This document shows positions 1 to 8,200 of a stretch of DNA of 64,000 nucleotides, in pieces; position 1 is the first letter of the stretch, and each line of letters opens with the position of its first letter. The notes under the pieces were generated by a model. It had not been told where the DNA came from and ran no database searches. It worked only from the letters and a program-made list of their open reading frames with translations. Origin of the DNA: Bacteroidota bacterium (GTDB taxonomy: Bacteria > Bacteroidota > Bacteroidia > Bacteroidales > SZUA-534); assembly GCA_003250355.1 (NCBI GenBank), contig QKGS01000089.1, forward strand, positions 1 through 64,000. Direction: 5' to 3'. A program made the position numbers and the translations under genes.

Positions 1-95
1 CATTTGTTAAAATTTTATATGGTTTAAATAAATTGGAGACACATATTACTGCCCGACACACCTGACAAGGCATTTGCATTTGTATTTTTATAAAA

Positions 96-222
96 GATGC
101 GCCGGGGAATGAATAATAATTTATAAAATGCTTCCCCGATGCGTTGGTGAGCAAAAAACAATTTACAAAAAGGTTGCCCTACGCGTCGGAGAACGAAAAA
201 CAATTTACAAATTGCTTCACCT
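96..222. repeat. degenerate tandem repeat, about 42-bp unit, three copies
   Basis: Three head-to-tail units can be aligned at 96-137, 138-180 and 181-222. A decaying fourth seems to follow from 223. Each begins with a GCG(T/C)-rich stretch and a GG, then an A-rich block with an AATTTA(C/T)AAA core, and ends in GCTTC or GTTGC followed by pyrimidines. Units two and three share the 14-base run AAAAACAATTTACA. Function unknown. Confidence 0.6.
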
Positions 223-466
223 GCGTATAGGTAGATGAACTTATATTTATACGAAATACCTAACTTACTTACAAAAGGCTGAAATCCATGTGTGTGTGTT
301 TACACATAAATGCTACAATACCGGATATTAAAAATACTGAAAACAAGCCCGCCTGAACACAGGTTTCTGATATGTTTGTAAATTATAACAAAGGGTAACG
401 GCTAATTATTAATGGTGCAAGTTTAGCAAAAAATAAAAAAAAACGGAAACCGCAGGCTGAAAAACA

Positions 467-497
467 GGGAAATAGCTTTTAACTTATCTAGTATCCA
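467..497 (+). repeat. 31-base dispersed repeat, copy 1
   Basis: This sequence starts GGGAAATAGCTTTT and continues AACTTATCTAGTATCCA. It matches 62156-62186 at 30 of 31 positions, the difference being A versus C at the eighth base. The second copy has a complementary right arm that makes a hairpin; this copy has none. It lies in an intergenic region 81 bases upstream of the first gene. Confidence 0.7.
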
Positions 498-564
498 GAT
501 TTCTCCTTTCAGAAATAACATTGCTATTAATTTAATTATTGATGTAACTTTATTTTCCTTTCTG

Positions 565-572
565 TAATTTTG
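565..572 (+). promoter_or_regulatory. candidate Bacteroidota -7 box
   Basis: TAATTTTG matches the -7 consensus TAnnTTTG. It ends only five bases before the ATG at 578, so the transcript would be nearly leaderless. No well-spaced -33 TTG is seen. Confidence 0.35.
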
Positions 573-577
573 TATTA

Positions 578-1447
578 ATGAAGCTTATATACTCAATATT
601 ATCACTTTTACTAAGTACATCTTTGTGGGGTCAGTACTTATCGGTATTTGGCGATTCTATAAACAGTTGGCATATAATACCGGTTAGTAATTGTGAAACT
701 ATTTCAACTTATACTCTGTCGAACACAGCCGATACTGTAATTGATTCTGTAGCATATAAATGTTTCAACGAATATTTGCCCTACTACAATGCTAAAATAA
801 TAGTTAGGGAAGCTTTAAGTTCGGGAAGAATATATTTATACAACCCCGTGCTTAAACGAGAACTTATAATTACCGATATGACACTAAAAAAAGGTGATGA
901 ATTTAATATATACTCACATAACTTTACCGATTCAACACTTGTAAAAGTAGATTCGGTATACAGAAAAAATGAAGTAAAACATATACGATTTAACAAAACA
1001 TTTACCGAAAAGTGTAATATTACAAATGATACTATTATATGGTTTGAATTTATAGAAGGGACAGGCTCAAATGCAGGAATAATTTATGACATAAATAAAA
1101 ACGCAAACAGCATATTGCTCAGTCAGAATAAAGATAATAAAAAGACATACTCATATTTTGACAAAATAAGCAAATACGAACACCTCAACATTTATACAGA
1201 TGAACAAAACTTTTCATTTGTTAATGTGGTTCAAATACCAAAAACCCACAAGGCATCGGTTGAGTTTCCTTTTAAATACAGCCCTGTTGCTACTTTTGAA
1301 ATTATGGATACCAAAGGAAATATTCTGTATGAAATGAATCCGATTGATGAAAAAATAATAATATTCGATTTTAAATACAGCGGGGTATATTACCTGAATA
1401 TTACATTTAACAAAATTAAGTATTGCAAAATTATTGATATTGAATAA
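578..1447 (+). CDS. exported protein with probable T9SS C-terminal sorting domain
   Basis: A 289-residue protein of unknown function. Residues 1-19 look like a Sec signal peptide: K at position 3, a Leu/Ser hydrophobic core, and a probable cut after WGQ. The middle has no domain I recognise. The last 65 residues or so resemble a type IX secretion tail: a beta-rich segment with a DTKGNILYE turn, SGVYYLNI and a final KIIDI. This suggests export across the outer membrane and attachment to, or release from, the cell surface, which is inference from the family. The next gene, an AraC regulator, is in the same direction but has its own promoter. No partner gene is visible to the left. Confidence 0.7.
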   Translation: MKLIYSILSLLLSTSLWGQYLSVFGDSINSWHIIPVSNCETISTYTLSNTADTVIDSVAYKCFNEYLPYYNAKIIVREALSSGRIYLYNPVLKRELIITDMTLKKGDEFNIYSHNFTDSTLVKVDSVYRKNEVKHIRFNKTFTEKCNITNDTIIWFEFIEGTGSNAGIIYDINKNANSILLSQNKDNKKTYSYFDKISKYEHLNIYTDEQNFSFVNVVQIPKTHKASVEFPFKYSPVATFEIMDTKGNILYEMNPIDEKIIIFDFKYSGVYYLNITFNKIKYCKIIDIE

Positions 1448-1510
1448 GTGATTCTATTTAAAAAAAATCAAATAATTGAGCTTATTTAGTCAATCACACA
1501 AAATTAAACA

Positions 1511-1540
1511 TTGCATTATTTTTAAAACATACTACATTTG
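1511..1540 (+). promoter_or_regulatory. Bacteroidota-type promoter of the AraC gene
   Basis: A TTG at 1511-1513 and TACATTTG at 1533-1540 are separated by 19 bases. This fits the known Bacteroidota pattern of a -33 TTG and a -7 TAnnTTTG. Transcription would start about 15-20 bases upstream of the ATG at 1563. Confidence 0.6.
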
Positions 1541-1562
1541 TTGCAGTTAACCAGGTAACTCA

Positions 1563-2387
1563 ATGAAAGCGTATATAATAAAGCACCCGGTACAAAATTT
1601 GTATCTGAAAGATTTTATCGACGGATATTACGAAATAGGGTGGAAAGCCAATGATAATTCAGACAATACACTTGACACAGGCTTAATGCCTCCTATGGGT
1701 TTCCCGGTTATTTTTTTTAGTGTTGGAAATAAAATATTTAATCACAGCAAGCATCAGAGTGTTCAAATAGGTTTACAAGGCCAACAAACCCGGCATTTTG
1801 TTGTTCCTCCACAAAAAAACACACAGGTAGTGGGTGTTAATTTTACCCCGTTTGGTCTCTATAATTTATTAGGAATAGCCCAAGATAAGTTTGTCAACAC
1901 TTTTTCCCCGTCATCGTCCATTTTCAATAAAAATGAAAGTATTGAATTAACTCGTTTGCTGGAAAGTGTATATACCGTTGAAGACGGAATTGCCATACTG
2001 GAATCGTTTTTATGGAATCAGCGGGTTAAAAAGCGAAAATACCCGATATTATTCGACGATATAGCAAACAGAATAATTGACGATAAAGGACTATTGGATT
2101 CCGAATACTTTAAAACCAAATATTGCTCCGACCGTTACATTCAATATTATTTTAAAAACAACATAGGTTTTTCTCCCAAATTCTTTTCCAATCTGCAACG
2201 CCATAAGTATATTTTGAAATTAATGTTTAGCTGTCCCGGCATAAAAACAAGTGAACTGGTATCGGAAGGTAACTATTACGATTTATCGCATTTTAACAGA
2301 GATTTTAAATTATTTACAAACAGTAGTCCCACAAAATATCGCAAAAGTTACAACCACTTTGCAGAAAAACTTATTCTGACAGATTAG
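1563..2387 (+). CDS. AraC-family transcriptional regulator
   Basis: A 274-residue cytoplasmic DNA-binding regulator. Residues 1-150 resemble the N-terminal sensor part of AraC proteins with a DUF6597-like fold (YYEIGW near 22; GLQGQQTRHF and the VVGVNFTPFGLYNLLG segment further on). Residues 165-265 form the double helix-turn-helix: an RYIQYYFKNNIGFSPKFFS segment, then YDLSHFNRDFK, then the SPTKYRK end that closes AraC domains. The effector and targets are unknown. It stands alone between two exported-protein genes with its own promoter, so it may regulate the neighbouring genes, but nothing proves this. Confidence 0.85.
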   Translation: MKAYIIKHPVQNLYLKDFIDGYYEIGWKANDNSDNTLDTGLMPPMGFPVIFFSVGNKIFNHSKHQSVQIGLQGQQTRHFVVPPQKNTQVVGVNFTPFGLYNLLGIAQDKFVNTFSPSSSIFNKNESIELTRLLESVYTVEDGIAILESFLWNQRVKKRKYPILFDDIANRIIDDKGLLDSEYFKTKYCSDRYIQYYFKNNIGFSPKFFSNLQRHKYILKLMFSCPGIKTSELVSEGNYYDLSHFNRDFKLFTNSSPTKYRKSYNHFAEKLILTD

Positions 2388-2504
2388 TTTAGTTCGTTTT
2401 TTTACATACTTGAAAGTATATTTTTTTCTCTTTTTGCGCTTTTAACCTACTATGCAAAACCATTGATTTGCACATTAAGAACAAAATGAGAAATTAATAT
2501 ATTT

Positions 2505-3502
2505 ATGAAAAAACTACTGATTACCATAGGAGTAATTGCATTAGCTGCATCTAATATGTACAGCCAAACCTGCCAGAATATAACTGCTATTGGCGGTATA
2601 GGTAACCAAACAACCACACCTTACAATAGCCTTATAAAAGATGGCTATACTTACTTTTGGGGAGTATACGGAGCTATGGGTATTGGATACTCAACCACAT
2701 TTACAGTTGATGGGAAAACATTTAATCCCGGCCCTTGCGACAACCCCTCTAATGGCGATTATACCGCATATATATGTAAGCTGAACCCCGACAATAGTTT
2801 GGCATGGTTTATACAAACCTCAAAAAGTCATCATGTGTCGGAATGGTTAAATATAATTGACCTTGAAGCCGACAATGACGGAAATATCTATTTTACAACC
2901 AAATGGGGGCATAGAGACAATGTAAACTTTGGTAAGTTTATAATTCCCGGTGATGATTATTGTAAAAACGCTTTGGTAAAACTGTCTCCCGATGGCGATT
3001 TACTCTGGTATCAGAAATATAGTGATGATATTATAATGACCAATGCAACGGCAATGAATATTGACTCAAGTGGAAACCCCTATCTGTTAGTTCATTTCGA
3101 AAATTACAAGAAATTCCGGCTGTCGCAATGGGATAAAGATGTGGAATTTCTGGCAGCATTAGAGATAAAGCATTTTTATTTGAAAATGGTTTGTCAATTA
3201 ACCTTTCAAACAGCAAACCCGACTTTACCAATGCCAATTTTATAATTAACCGTATTATAAACTCCAACACAGAAACACTAACCGAAGAATTGAGCATATA
3301 CCCTAATCCGGCAACAAGTAAAATAAACTTTACAAGTGGTATCAAAATAGAGTATTACACTATTTATTCGCTATCGGGAAATATTATAAAATCAGGCAAG
3401 GGAGATTCCACTATTTATGTAAACGACTTAGCTAAAGGTATGTATATACTCTATTGTGAAACCGGCAACTATAATCAAATTGTTAAATTTATAAATGAAT
3501 AA
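2505..3502 (+). pseudogene. T9SS-exported protein gene, broken by a frameshift
   Basis: The first reading frame (2505-3245) starts with a 21-residue signal peptide ending YSQ and continues with propeller-like repeats (KLNPDNSLAWFIQ, VKLSPDGDLLWYQKY). About residue 210 it loses sense and stops at 3245. A second frame, open from 3137 to 3502, reads FENGLSINLSNSKPDF and then a classic T9SS sorting tail: SIYPNPATSKINF, YSLSGNIIKSG, KGMYILYC, IVKFINE. The two parts clearly belong to one protein, joined by a one-base loss (or two-base gain) between about 3137 and 3185. A sequencing error is possible. I see no canonical slippery heptamer. The next gene begins two bases after the end, suggesting co-transcription. 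Confidence 0.75.
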
Positions 3503-3504
3503 AA

Positions 3505-4806
3505 ATGAAAAGAAGAATTATTTCAGTACTAAATGTGCTGTTAGTTTGCGTTTGTATGTTATCAATAGCATCGTGCGAAAAAGAGAGTCCTAAACCGGAA
3601 CAACCAACCGGCACCAATCCGGTACAACAAATTACAGATGCACCCACGGTAACAACAACCGCTGCAACTGAGATTAGCAAAACAACAGCAAAAACAGGCG
3701 GAGTGGCAAGTACTGTCGACGGTGCTGATATTACCAGGCGAGGTGTATGTTATAGTGCAACAAACCAAAATCCGACAGTCGATAACGATTCGTGTATTGA
3801 ATATGGTACAGGAGCAGGTACATTTAATTGCACCATTACCGACCTTACAGCAGCTACAACATACTATGTCAGAGCTTTTGCAACAAATAAAAATGGAACG
3901 TCGTATGGTGAGTCACTTTCATTTACAACACTGTCTGATTCAGGTACAGGCTCGGGAACAGGCTCGGGTACGGCTGTAATATGGGACAATCCAACATTTT
4001 TACACAATTGTAACTCTATGTTTGAGGGAACTGCCATTAAAACTAAGAGTACAGTAACCGACAATAAGTGCATAGTAGTTCCTATCTCCAATAAAGAAGG
4101 TGTAGGTAGCGATATTTCATTTAGCGACAGCGCTTATGTATTCGGAAAAGCTATTTATCAGAACAACACTATTAATGGATATATGGTTCAGGTATTGTTT
4201 AAAGTAAAAAATGTATCTGACAAAGAGTATAAAACTGTGTATATTAAAAAAATATCAATGAATAATGGTTCAGGCAGCAAAATGTTTTCAATGCAAGATA
4301 CTTATGTGTCCGGGCCACAAATGGCTTTGGTTAATTCTACCACAAGCAGCAATAAGCTACTTAAAAAAACAGGTGAAACAGGTTCTGAAGCATGGGTTAT
4401 TACAGCCGGAAAACTTGTTAATAAAGCAGATTTTGATAATTTAAGCTCTATTGTTGCTGAAGTTTGGCTCGATGAGAACCCTGCAACAGGCGATAGCCGC
4501 GTGATAGATTTACCTTATGAACTTAAACCGGTATCGTTTAGCTTTAACCCGGGAACCGATGAGTCAAATATTATTGAAGTAAACTTTGAAAATACAAGCA
4601 ATAAACAGTTAAAGCTTGGTTCGCTTGGCACAACCGTGGTTTTATTTAACGGAGCAAAAGTTAGCCAGATAAAAGTATTAGATAATGACCCCTCAAATGG
4701 TTTGGTAAATGCCGGAGGAACAATAAAATCGAAATACAGCCTTGCCGGCGATAATTTTGAAGCAGATAAAGCTCTTGTAATATTTCGTTATGGAGCTATA
4801 GATTAA
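3505..4806 (+). CDS. lipoprotein with fibronectin-like domain
   Basis: A 433-residue surface or periplasmic lipoprotein. The signal peptide ends in the lipobox LSIASC, with Cys24 the probable lipidation site. After a Pro/Thr-rich spacer, residues of roughly 45-145 form a fibronectin-III-like beta domain often seen in Bacteroidota lipoproteins (RRGVCYSATNQNPT, TTYYVRAFATNKNGTSYGE). A Ser-Gly-Thr repeat linker (GSGTGSGT) then leads to a C-terminal domain of about 275 residues that I do not recognise. It lies two bases after the broken T9SS gene, so the two are probably one transcript. The terminator at 4831 follows it. Confidence 0.7.
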   Translation: MKRRIISVLNVLLVCVCMLSIASCEKESPKPEQPTGTNPVQQITDAPTVTTTAATEISKTTAKTGGVASTVDGADITRRGVCYSATNQNPTVDNDSCIEYGTGAGTFNCTITDLTAATTYYVRAFATNKNGTSYGESLSFTTLSDSGTGSGTGSGTAVIWDNPTFLHNCNSMFEGTAIKTKSTVTDNKCIVVPISNKEGVGSDISFSDSAYVFGKAIYQNNTINGYMVQVLFKVKNVSDKEYKTVYIKKISMNNGSGSKMFSMQDTYVSGPQMALVNSTTSSNKLLKKTGETGSEAWVITAGKLVNKADFDNLSSIVAEVWLDENPATGDSRVIDLPYELKPVSFSFNPGTDESNIIEVNFENTSNKQLKLGSLGTTVVLFNGAKVSQIKVLDNDPSNGLVNAGGTIKSKYSLAGDNFEADKALVIFRYGAID

Positions 4807-4830
4807 AAAAACAAACTAAATTAGTTGATA

Positions 4831-4867
4831 CACAAAAGGGCTGACTTATATAGTTAGCCTTTTTGTG
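4831..4867. terminator. bidirectional rho-independent terminator
   Basis: The inverted repeat CACAAAAgGGCTgAC / GTtAGCCtTTTTGTG has T-runs on one side and A-runs on the other. It lies between the convergent genes ending at 4806 (+) and 4901 (-), and probably serves both. Confidence 0.75.
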
Positions 4868-4900
4868 TTATCAAAAATTACAATACGAAAACGCAAATAT

Positions 4901-6058
4901 CTATTTAACTTTTTCTGCAACAGGCTGTACTTTAATGCCAGGCTGAATACCATATTTAAAATAACGCACCGACACAAACAGATAAAACAAAATTCCAATA
5001 ATCATAGATGCAAATATTACTGTTTGAATAAACAAATTAGGAACAGTAAACTTATAGAAAAATGTTCCAAGTACTGCGTATCCGATAAACGGACATATAA
5101 AAGCCCAAAGTGTTACATAATATTCCTTACGGAAAAAATCCTTCTTGAAATAATCTTTTAACATTACAAGTCCAAACGCAAAGTACCATGTTTGAAAGGC
5201 AAATGGTATTGCTATTGAAAGTTTCGAAAAAGCTACCGAATGTATACCAAACTGATGATCAAGATAATGCCCCATTCTGAACATAGCTATTGCATAAATA
5301 GTTGTAATAGGCACTACTATTAAAAAGCTAGGTAAAAACTGACGCTCCGGCATACCCTTCATTGCAAAGTGACTTTTAAATATTGAAAATAATTTTACGA
5401 AAAGTAAAAAGAAACCCATACTACCCGATATTAGCGACATAAACGCCGCAGCATTAGCAACATTTGCCTCATTTGCCATGGCTGCAATACCTGTTCCGGC
5501 AACTGTTACCATACCCAAAGCAAAAGGCTGCATAAGCCAGCCAAAGCTTATTTTATTAATATCGAAGTTGCGTTCAAAAGCCGATTTCAAAATTTTCATT
5601 TCAGTTTTCATAACCAATAGCCATAGTATACCCCATGCAATTAACGCAGGTAGCATTAATGCCTGAAAATTATTTTGCAGAGTAGGAACAAAAAAACGTA
5701 TAACTCCTATAAACACATTGAATGTCATAGCAATACTGGTAAATACAGCCATTATAGTTGTATTCCGTTGCGGGTCAACTATGAACGACCTGAAATCATC
5801 GGTTTGTCGCCAACTGAACAGGTCGCCAACAAGTTTGAACGTTAGTACTAAATGAAGTGTTGCAAACAGTATCATTACTCCTGCCATAAGCATAAATACA
5901 GTTTCTGTAACCCCCGACGAAACATTTGCCATAACCTGACTAAATGTAGTTAAACCCTTACCGTGAGGTGTTGCATACTGAAAGTAAACAAACGGTGCAA
6001 CTGAAATGCCACCTGCGCCAAGCGCTGCTAAAAATGTTAATGGATTAAACTTTTTCAT
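4901..6058 (-). CDS. multi-pass inner-membrane protein (TsoY-like, tentative)
   Basis: A 385-residue integral membrane protein with about ten hydrophobic segments, starting with a Gly-rich first helix (FLAALGAGGISVAPFVYF). The N-terminal pattern and length remind me of the TsoY family, and the ten-helix layout resembles the tellurite-resistance/SLAC1-type transporters. Both assignments come from memory of family appearance and are uncertain. No selenocysteine-like in-frame stop is visible. It is the second gene of a two-gene unit after the porin at 6083, with a 24-base gap, so the two may move or sense the same small anion across the two membranes. That link is inference. Confidence 0.5.
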   Translation of the reverse strand: MKKFNPLTFLAALGAGGISVAPFVYFQYATPHGKGLTTFSQVMANVSSGVTETVFMLMAGVMILFATLHLVLTFKLVGDLFSWRQTDDFRSFIVDPQRNTTIMAVFTSIAMTFNVFIGVIRFFVPTLQNNFQALMLPALIAWGILWLLVMKTEMKILKSAFERNFDINKISFGWLMQPFALGMVTVAGTGIAAMANEANVANAAAFMSLISGSMGFFLLFVKLFSIFKSHFAMKGMPERQFLPSFLIVVPITTIYAIAMFRMGHYLDHQFGIHSVAFSKLSIAIPFAFQTWYFAFGLVMLKDYFKKDFFRKEYYVTLWAFICPFIGYAVLGTFFYKFTVPNLFIQTVIFASMIIGILFYLFVSVRYFKYGIQPGIKVQPVAEKVK

Positions 6059-6082
6059 TGTTTTAAAAAATGTTATTTAAAA

Positions 6083-7510
6083 TTATTTATTGCTACTATC
6101 GAAGAATGTTGGCTTTACTACAAGCATAACCCAGCCAAGATAGTTAAGGTCGGCATTGTGTAATTTTTTTGCAGCCACATCATCATATCCAAAAGTCATT
6201 TGATTTTTTATGTCAGATATGGTTGCAACCGATACACCAGCTTTCATAACTACCGTTTTACTGAATTTATGGGTATACTCCATGTCGAAGTAGTTGCCAA
6301 GTGAGCCACTCCAATATATCTGATTGCCGGCATAATCTTTCTCAGCACCTATGGGCTTACTTGTAGCGGCATCAATTGAAGTATGCGCTTTTACCTTTGT
6401 TGTTAATTGAGGAAACCCGGCATTTACAACTACCCCATTTTTATCGTTTATTTTATATTTAACCTTCACACTCGGGTTAAAATACCCTCCCCCTTTAGTT
6501 CCAAGCAAGTAGCTCTCCTGATATACAAAATGATTCATATTTCCGCCATAGTAAGGAAAACGGCTACCATATAATAAATCGAACGAATGTCGGGTATTGT
6601 TATAGTCGGCACTAGTATTCTCGTGGTCATGCCCCGATATTAGCTCCACTCCTGCCGAAACTTCCATTTTCTTATCAAAAGCCCTGTACCCGGCTTCAGC
6701 AGCTATAAGATAAGCCTGTATACTTTTGTACTTACCGTTAGTACCCTTATTTATATCAGTACCGTGCTGATAGTAAACCGACGAACTTACAAATAAACCA
6801 TCCGATATATCTCTTGTATTATTATAGTTGAAAAATAAGCCATGTGTACCTGTGGCAAGCTGTAACCCTGAGCTTGTATCTACTTTTGTGGAAATATTCA
6901 GCATTGCAGCCAACGAAGCTTTATTGCCTATATTCTGCTCAATATTTACAAAACTCATCGACTTAATTTTGTACATATCCCAATCGGTATTATCGACTGC
7001 ACCCGTTACCTTGCCGTTATTGTTGTACGATATTCCCAAATCTATAAACAACCCATTTTCGCTATCGTCTCTTTTAAGTAAAATAGCATCATAACTTAAC
7101 CCCGATGCCCACCAGTTTTTCTGCGATATTATTCGCATATCGTTATAATTCCATTCCTGACGCCCAATTTTCAGGCTCGCTTTATTGTTTAACTTAAAGT
7201 CAACCCAGGCTTCATGTATACCAAGTGAGTATGAATTACCCTCGGTTCCGGTTTTACTAATCATATCATCACTACCCCAAACCCTGGCGTCTTGTATCGT
7301 AAAACGGGTCGAATATTTGTCGGTTCTATAATTTAATATAAGACGTGAACGTTGGTCGGCCGAGAATATCGGTTCACTATTTTTCAAAGCAGGTATTTTA
7401 TACCCATTATTAATAATACCTCTGGTTCTAAATTCACCTTCCATCTTGAATTGCGAAAACGAAGCAACTGAAAAAAGCAATAAAAATGCTGTAAGTGTTT
7501 TTCTGTACAT
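6083..7510 (-). CDS. outer-membrane beta-barrel porin, alginate-export-like
   Basis: A 475-residue outer-membrane protein with a signal peptide cut after ASFSQ (residue 20). The sequence alternates polar and hydrophobic residues throughout, as barrels do. It carries landmarks of the alginate-export porin family: DQRSRLILNYRTDKYSTRF near 52, QDARVWG, LGIHEAWVDF and LKIGRQEWNYNDMRII. Family members form diffusion channels for anionic or sugar substrates; the substrate here is unknown. It is the first gene of a unit with the membrane protein at 4901. Upstream are a -7 box (7569-7576) and a 9-bp inverted repeat (7541-7565) at the expected transcription start, suggesting repressor or activator control. 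Confidence 0.75.
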   Translation of the reverse strand: MYRKTLTAFLLLFSVASFSQFKMEGEFRTRGIINNGYKIPALKNSEPIFSADQRSRLILNYRTDKYSTRFTIQDARVWGSDDMISKTGTEGNSYSLGIHEAWVDFKLNNKASLKIGRQEWNYNDMRIISQKNWWASGLSYDAILLKRDDSENGLFIDLGISYNNNGKVTGAVDNTDWDMYKIKSMSFVNIEQNIGNKASLAAMLNISTKVDTSSGLQLATGTHGLFFNYNNTRDISDGLFVSSSVYYQHGTDINKGTNGKYKSIQAYLIAAEAGYRAFDKKMEVSAGVELISGHDHENTSADYNNTRHSFDLLYGSRFPYYGGNMNHFVYQESYLLGTKGGGYFNPSVKVKYKINDKNGVVVNAGFPQLTTKVKAHTSIDAATSKPIGAEKDYAGNQIYWSGSLGNYFDMEYTHKFSKTVVMKAGVSVATISDIKNQMTFGYDDVAAKKLHNADLNYLGWVMLVVKPTFFDSSNK

Positions 7511-7540
7511 TATAATTTTGTTTAAAAATGAATCTATCTA

Positions 7541-7565
7541 CGTTGATTACTTGCAATAATCAACG
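7541..7565 (-). promoter_or_regulatory. candidate operator palindrome in the porin promoter
   Basis: CGTTGATTA, a 7-base spacer and TAATCAACG form a perfect 9-bp inverted repeat. It sits just downstream, on the minus strand, of the -7 box TAATTTTG (7576-7569), where transcription should begin. It does not match the FNR spacing. The binding protein is unknown. Confidence 0.5.
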
Positions 7566-7568
7566 CAA

Positions 7569-7576
7569 CAAAATTA
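7569..7576 (-). promoter_or_regulatory. candidate -7 box for the porin operon
   Basis: On the minus strand this reads TAATTTTG and matches TAnnTTTG. No -33 element at the ideal distance was found; the nearest TTTG lies 24 bases upstream. Confidence 0.4.
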
Positions 7577-7716
7577 TATCGACACACTAAACCGGAGAAA
7601 CAAACAACACTCTGCTATTTGGGAGTTTATTATGAAATAATACAGAAAAATTCCTATGAAATAATATTCCTTTCGGAATTAAGGATCTAATGATATTATG
7701 AATATAAACTTTTAAG

Positions 7717-7724
7717 TATGTTTG
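7717..7724 (+). promoter_or_regulatory. candidate -7 box giving a leaderless transcript
   Basis: TATGTTTG matches TAnnTTTG and ends four bases before the ATG at 7729. If used, transcription would start at or next to the start codon. Confidence 0.4.
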
Positions 7725-7728
7725 CAGT

Positions 7729-8109
7729 ATGGATATAAAAAGCAAAATATTATTTATAGTTACTATAGTATTGGTATTTGCCTCTTGCGCAAAGGAGCCT
7801 GAGAATTTGCCATTCAAAACTGATGCATTAAGTTACGAGCTTATTGGAATATGGTATAGAACCGATACGGTTGACAATCAGATTTATGAAGAAAAACTAA
7901 TGTTTCAAAAAGGGGCAAAGGGCAATATGAATACAACTATTGATGGAGCTGAGTATTTTGACCTTCCTGTTGGCTGGTGGGCTATGGACGACTCGCTATG
8001 GATTTCGCTTAGTGGCAAATTTACTCTTTTCAATTACACCATAAGTAACGATTCACTTACACTCAAATTAAGTAGTGTATCAACTATTTACAAGCGCATT
8101 GAAGAATAG
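7729..8109 (+). CDS. small lipoprotein, lipocalin-like
   Basis: A 126-residue lipoprotein. The signal peptide ends in VFASC with Cys20 as lipidation site, followed by AKEPE, a spacer common in surface-exposed Bacteroidota lipoproteins. The mature part begins ELIGIWYRTD and alternates short strands with turns (MFQKGAKGNM, ISNDSLTLKL, TIYKRI). This is the pattern of small lipocalin-like proteins in this phylum. The ligand is unknown. It is divergent from the porin operon and upstream of yebC, which has its own promoter. Confidence 0.6.
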   Translation: MDIKSKILFIVTIVLVFASCAKEPENLPFKTDALSYELIGIWYRTDTVDNQIYEEKLMFQKGAKGNMNTTIDGAEYFDLPVGWWAMDDSLWISLSGKFTLFNYTISNDSLTLKLSSVSTIYKRIEE

Positions 8110-8164
8110 AAGCAAAAAAAACAGAAGAGCTCATTTTTTAATTTCAATATTATTATAAAAACTT

Positions 8165-8172
8165 TATTTTTG
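8165..8172 (+). promoter_or_regulatory. candidate -7 box of yebC
   Basis: TATTTTTG matches TAnnTTTG, 28 bases before the ATG at 8201. No clear -33 element is seen. Confidence 0.4.
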
Positions 8173-8200
8173 CGCCCATAATTTTACTAAAGAAAGTCAT

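Larger units (their letters stand above)
1..577. other. gene-free region at left edge
   Basis: I see no convincing coding sequence here on either strand. It holds a run of degenerate tandem repeats (96-222), a short TG microsatellite near 290, a 31-base sequence found again at 62.2 kb (467-497), and the promoter of the first gene. The rest is AT-rich DNA without recognisable structure. Confidence 0.6.

Noticed and set aside
3137-3185. Programmed -1 frameshift in the T9SS cargo gene
   Set aside because: The overlap of the two frames holds no X-XXY-YYZ slippery heptamer in the right phase and no clear downstream stem, so a mutation or sequence error is likelier.
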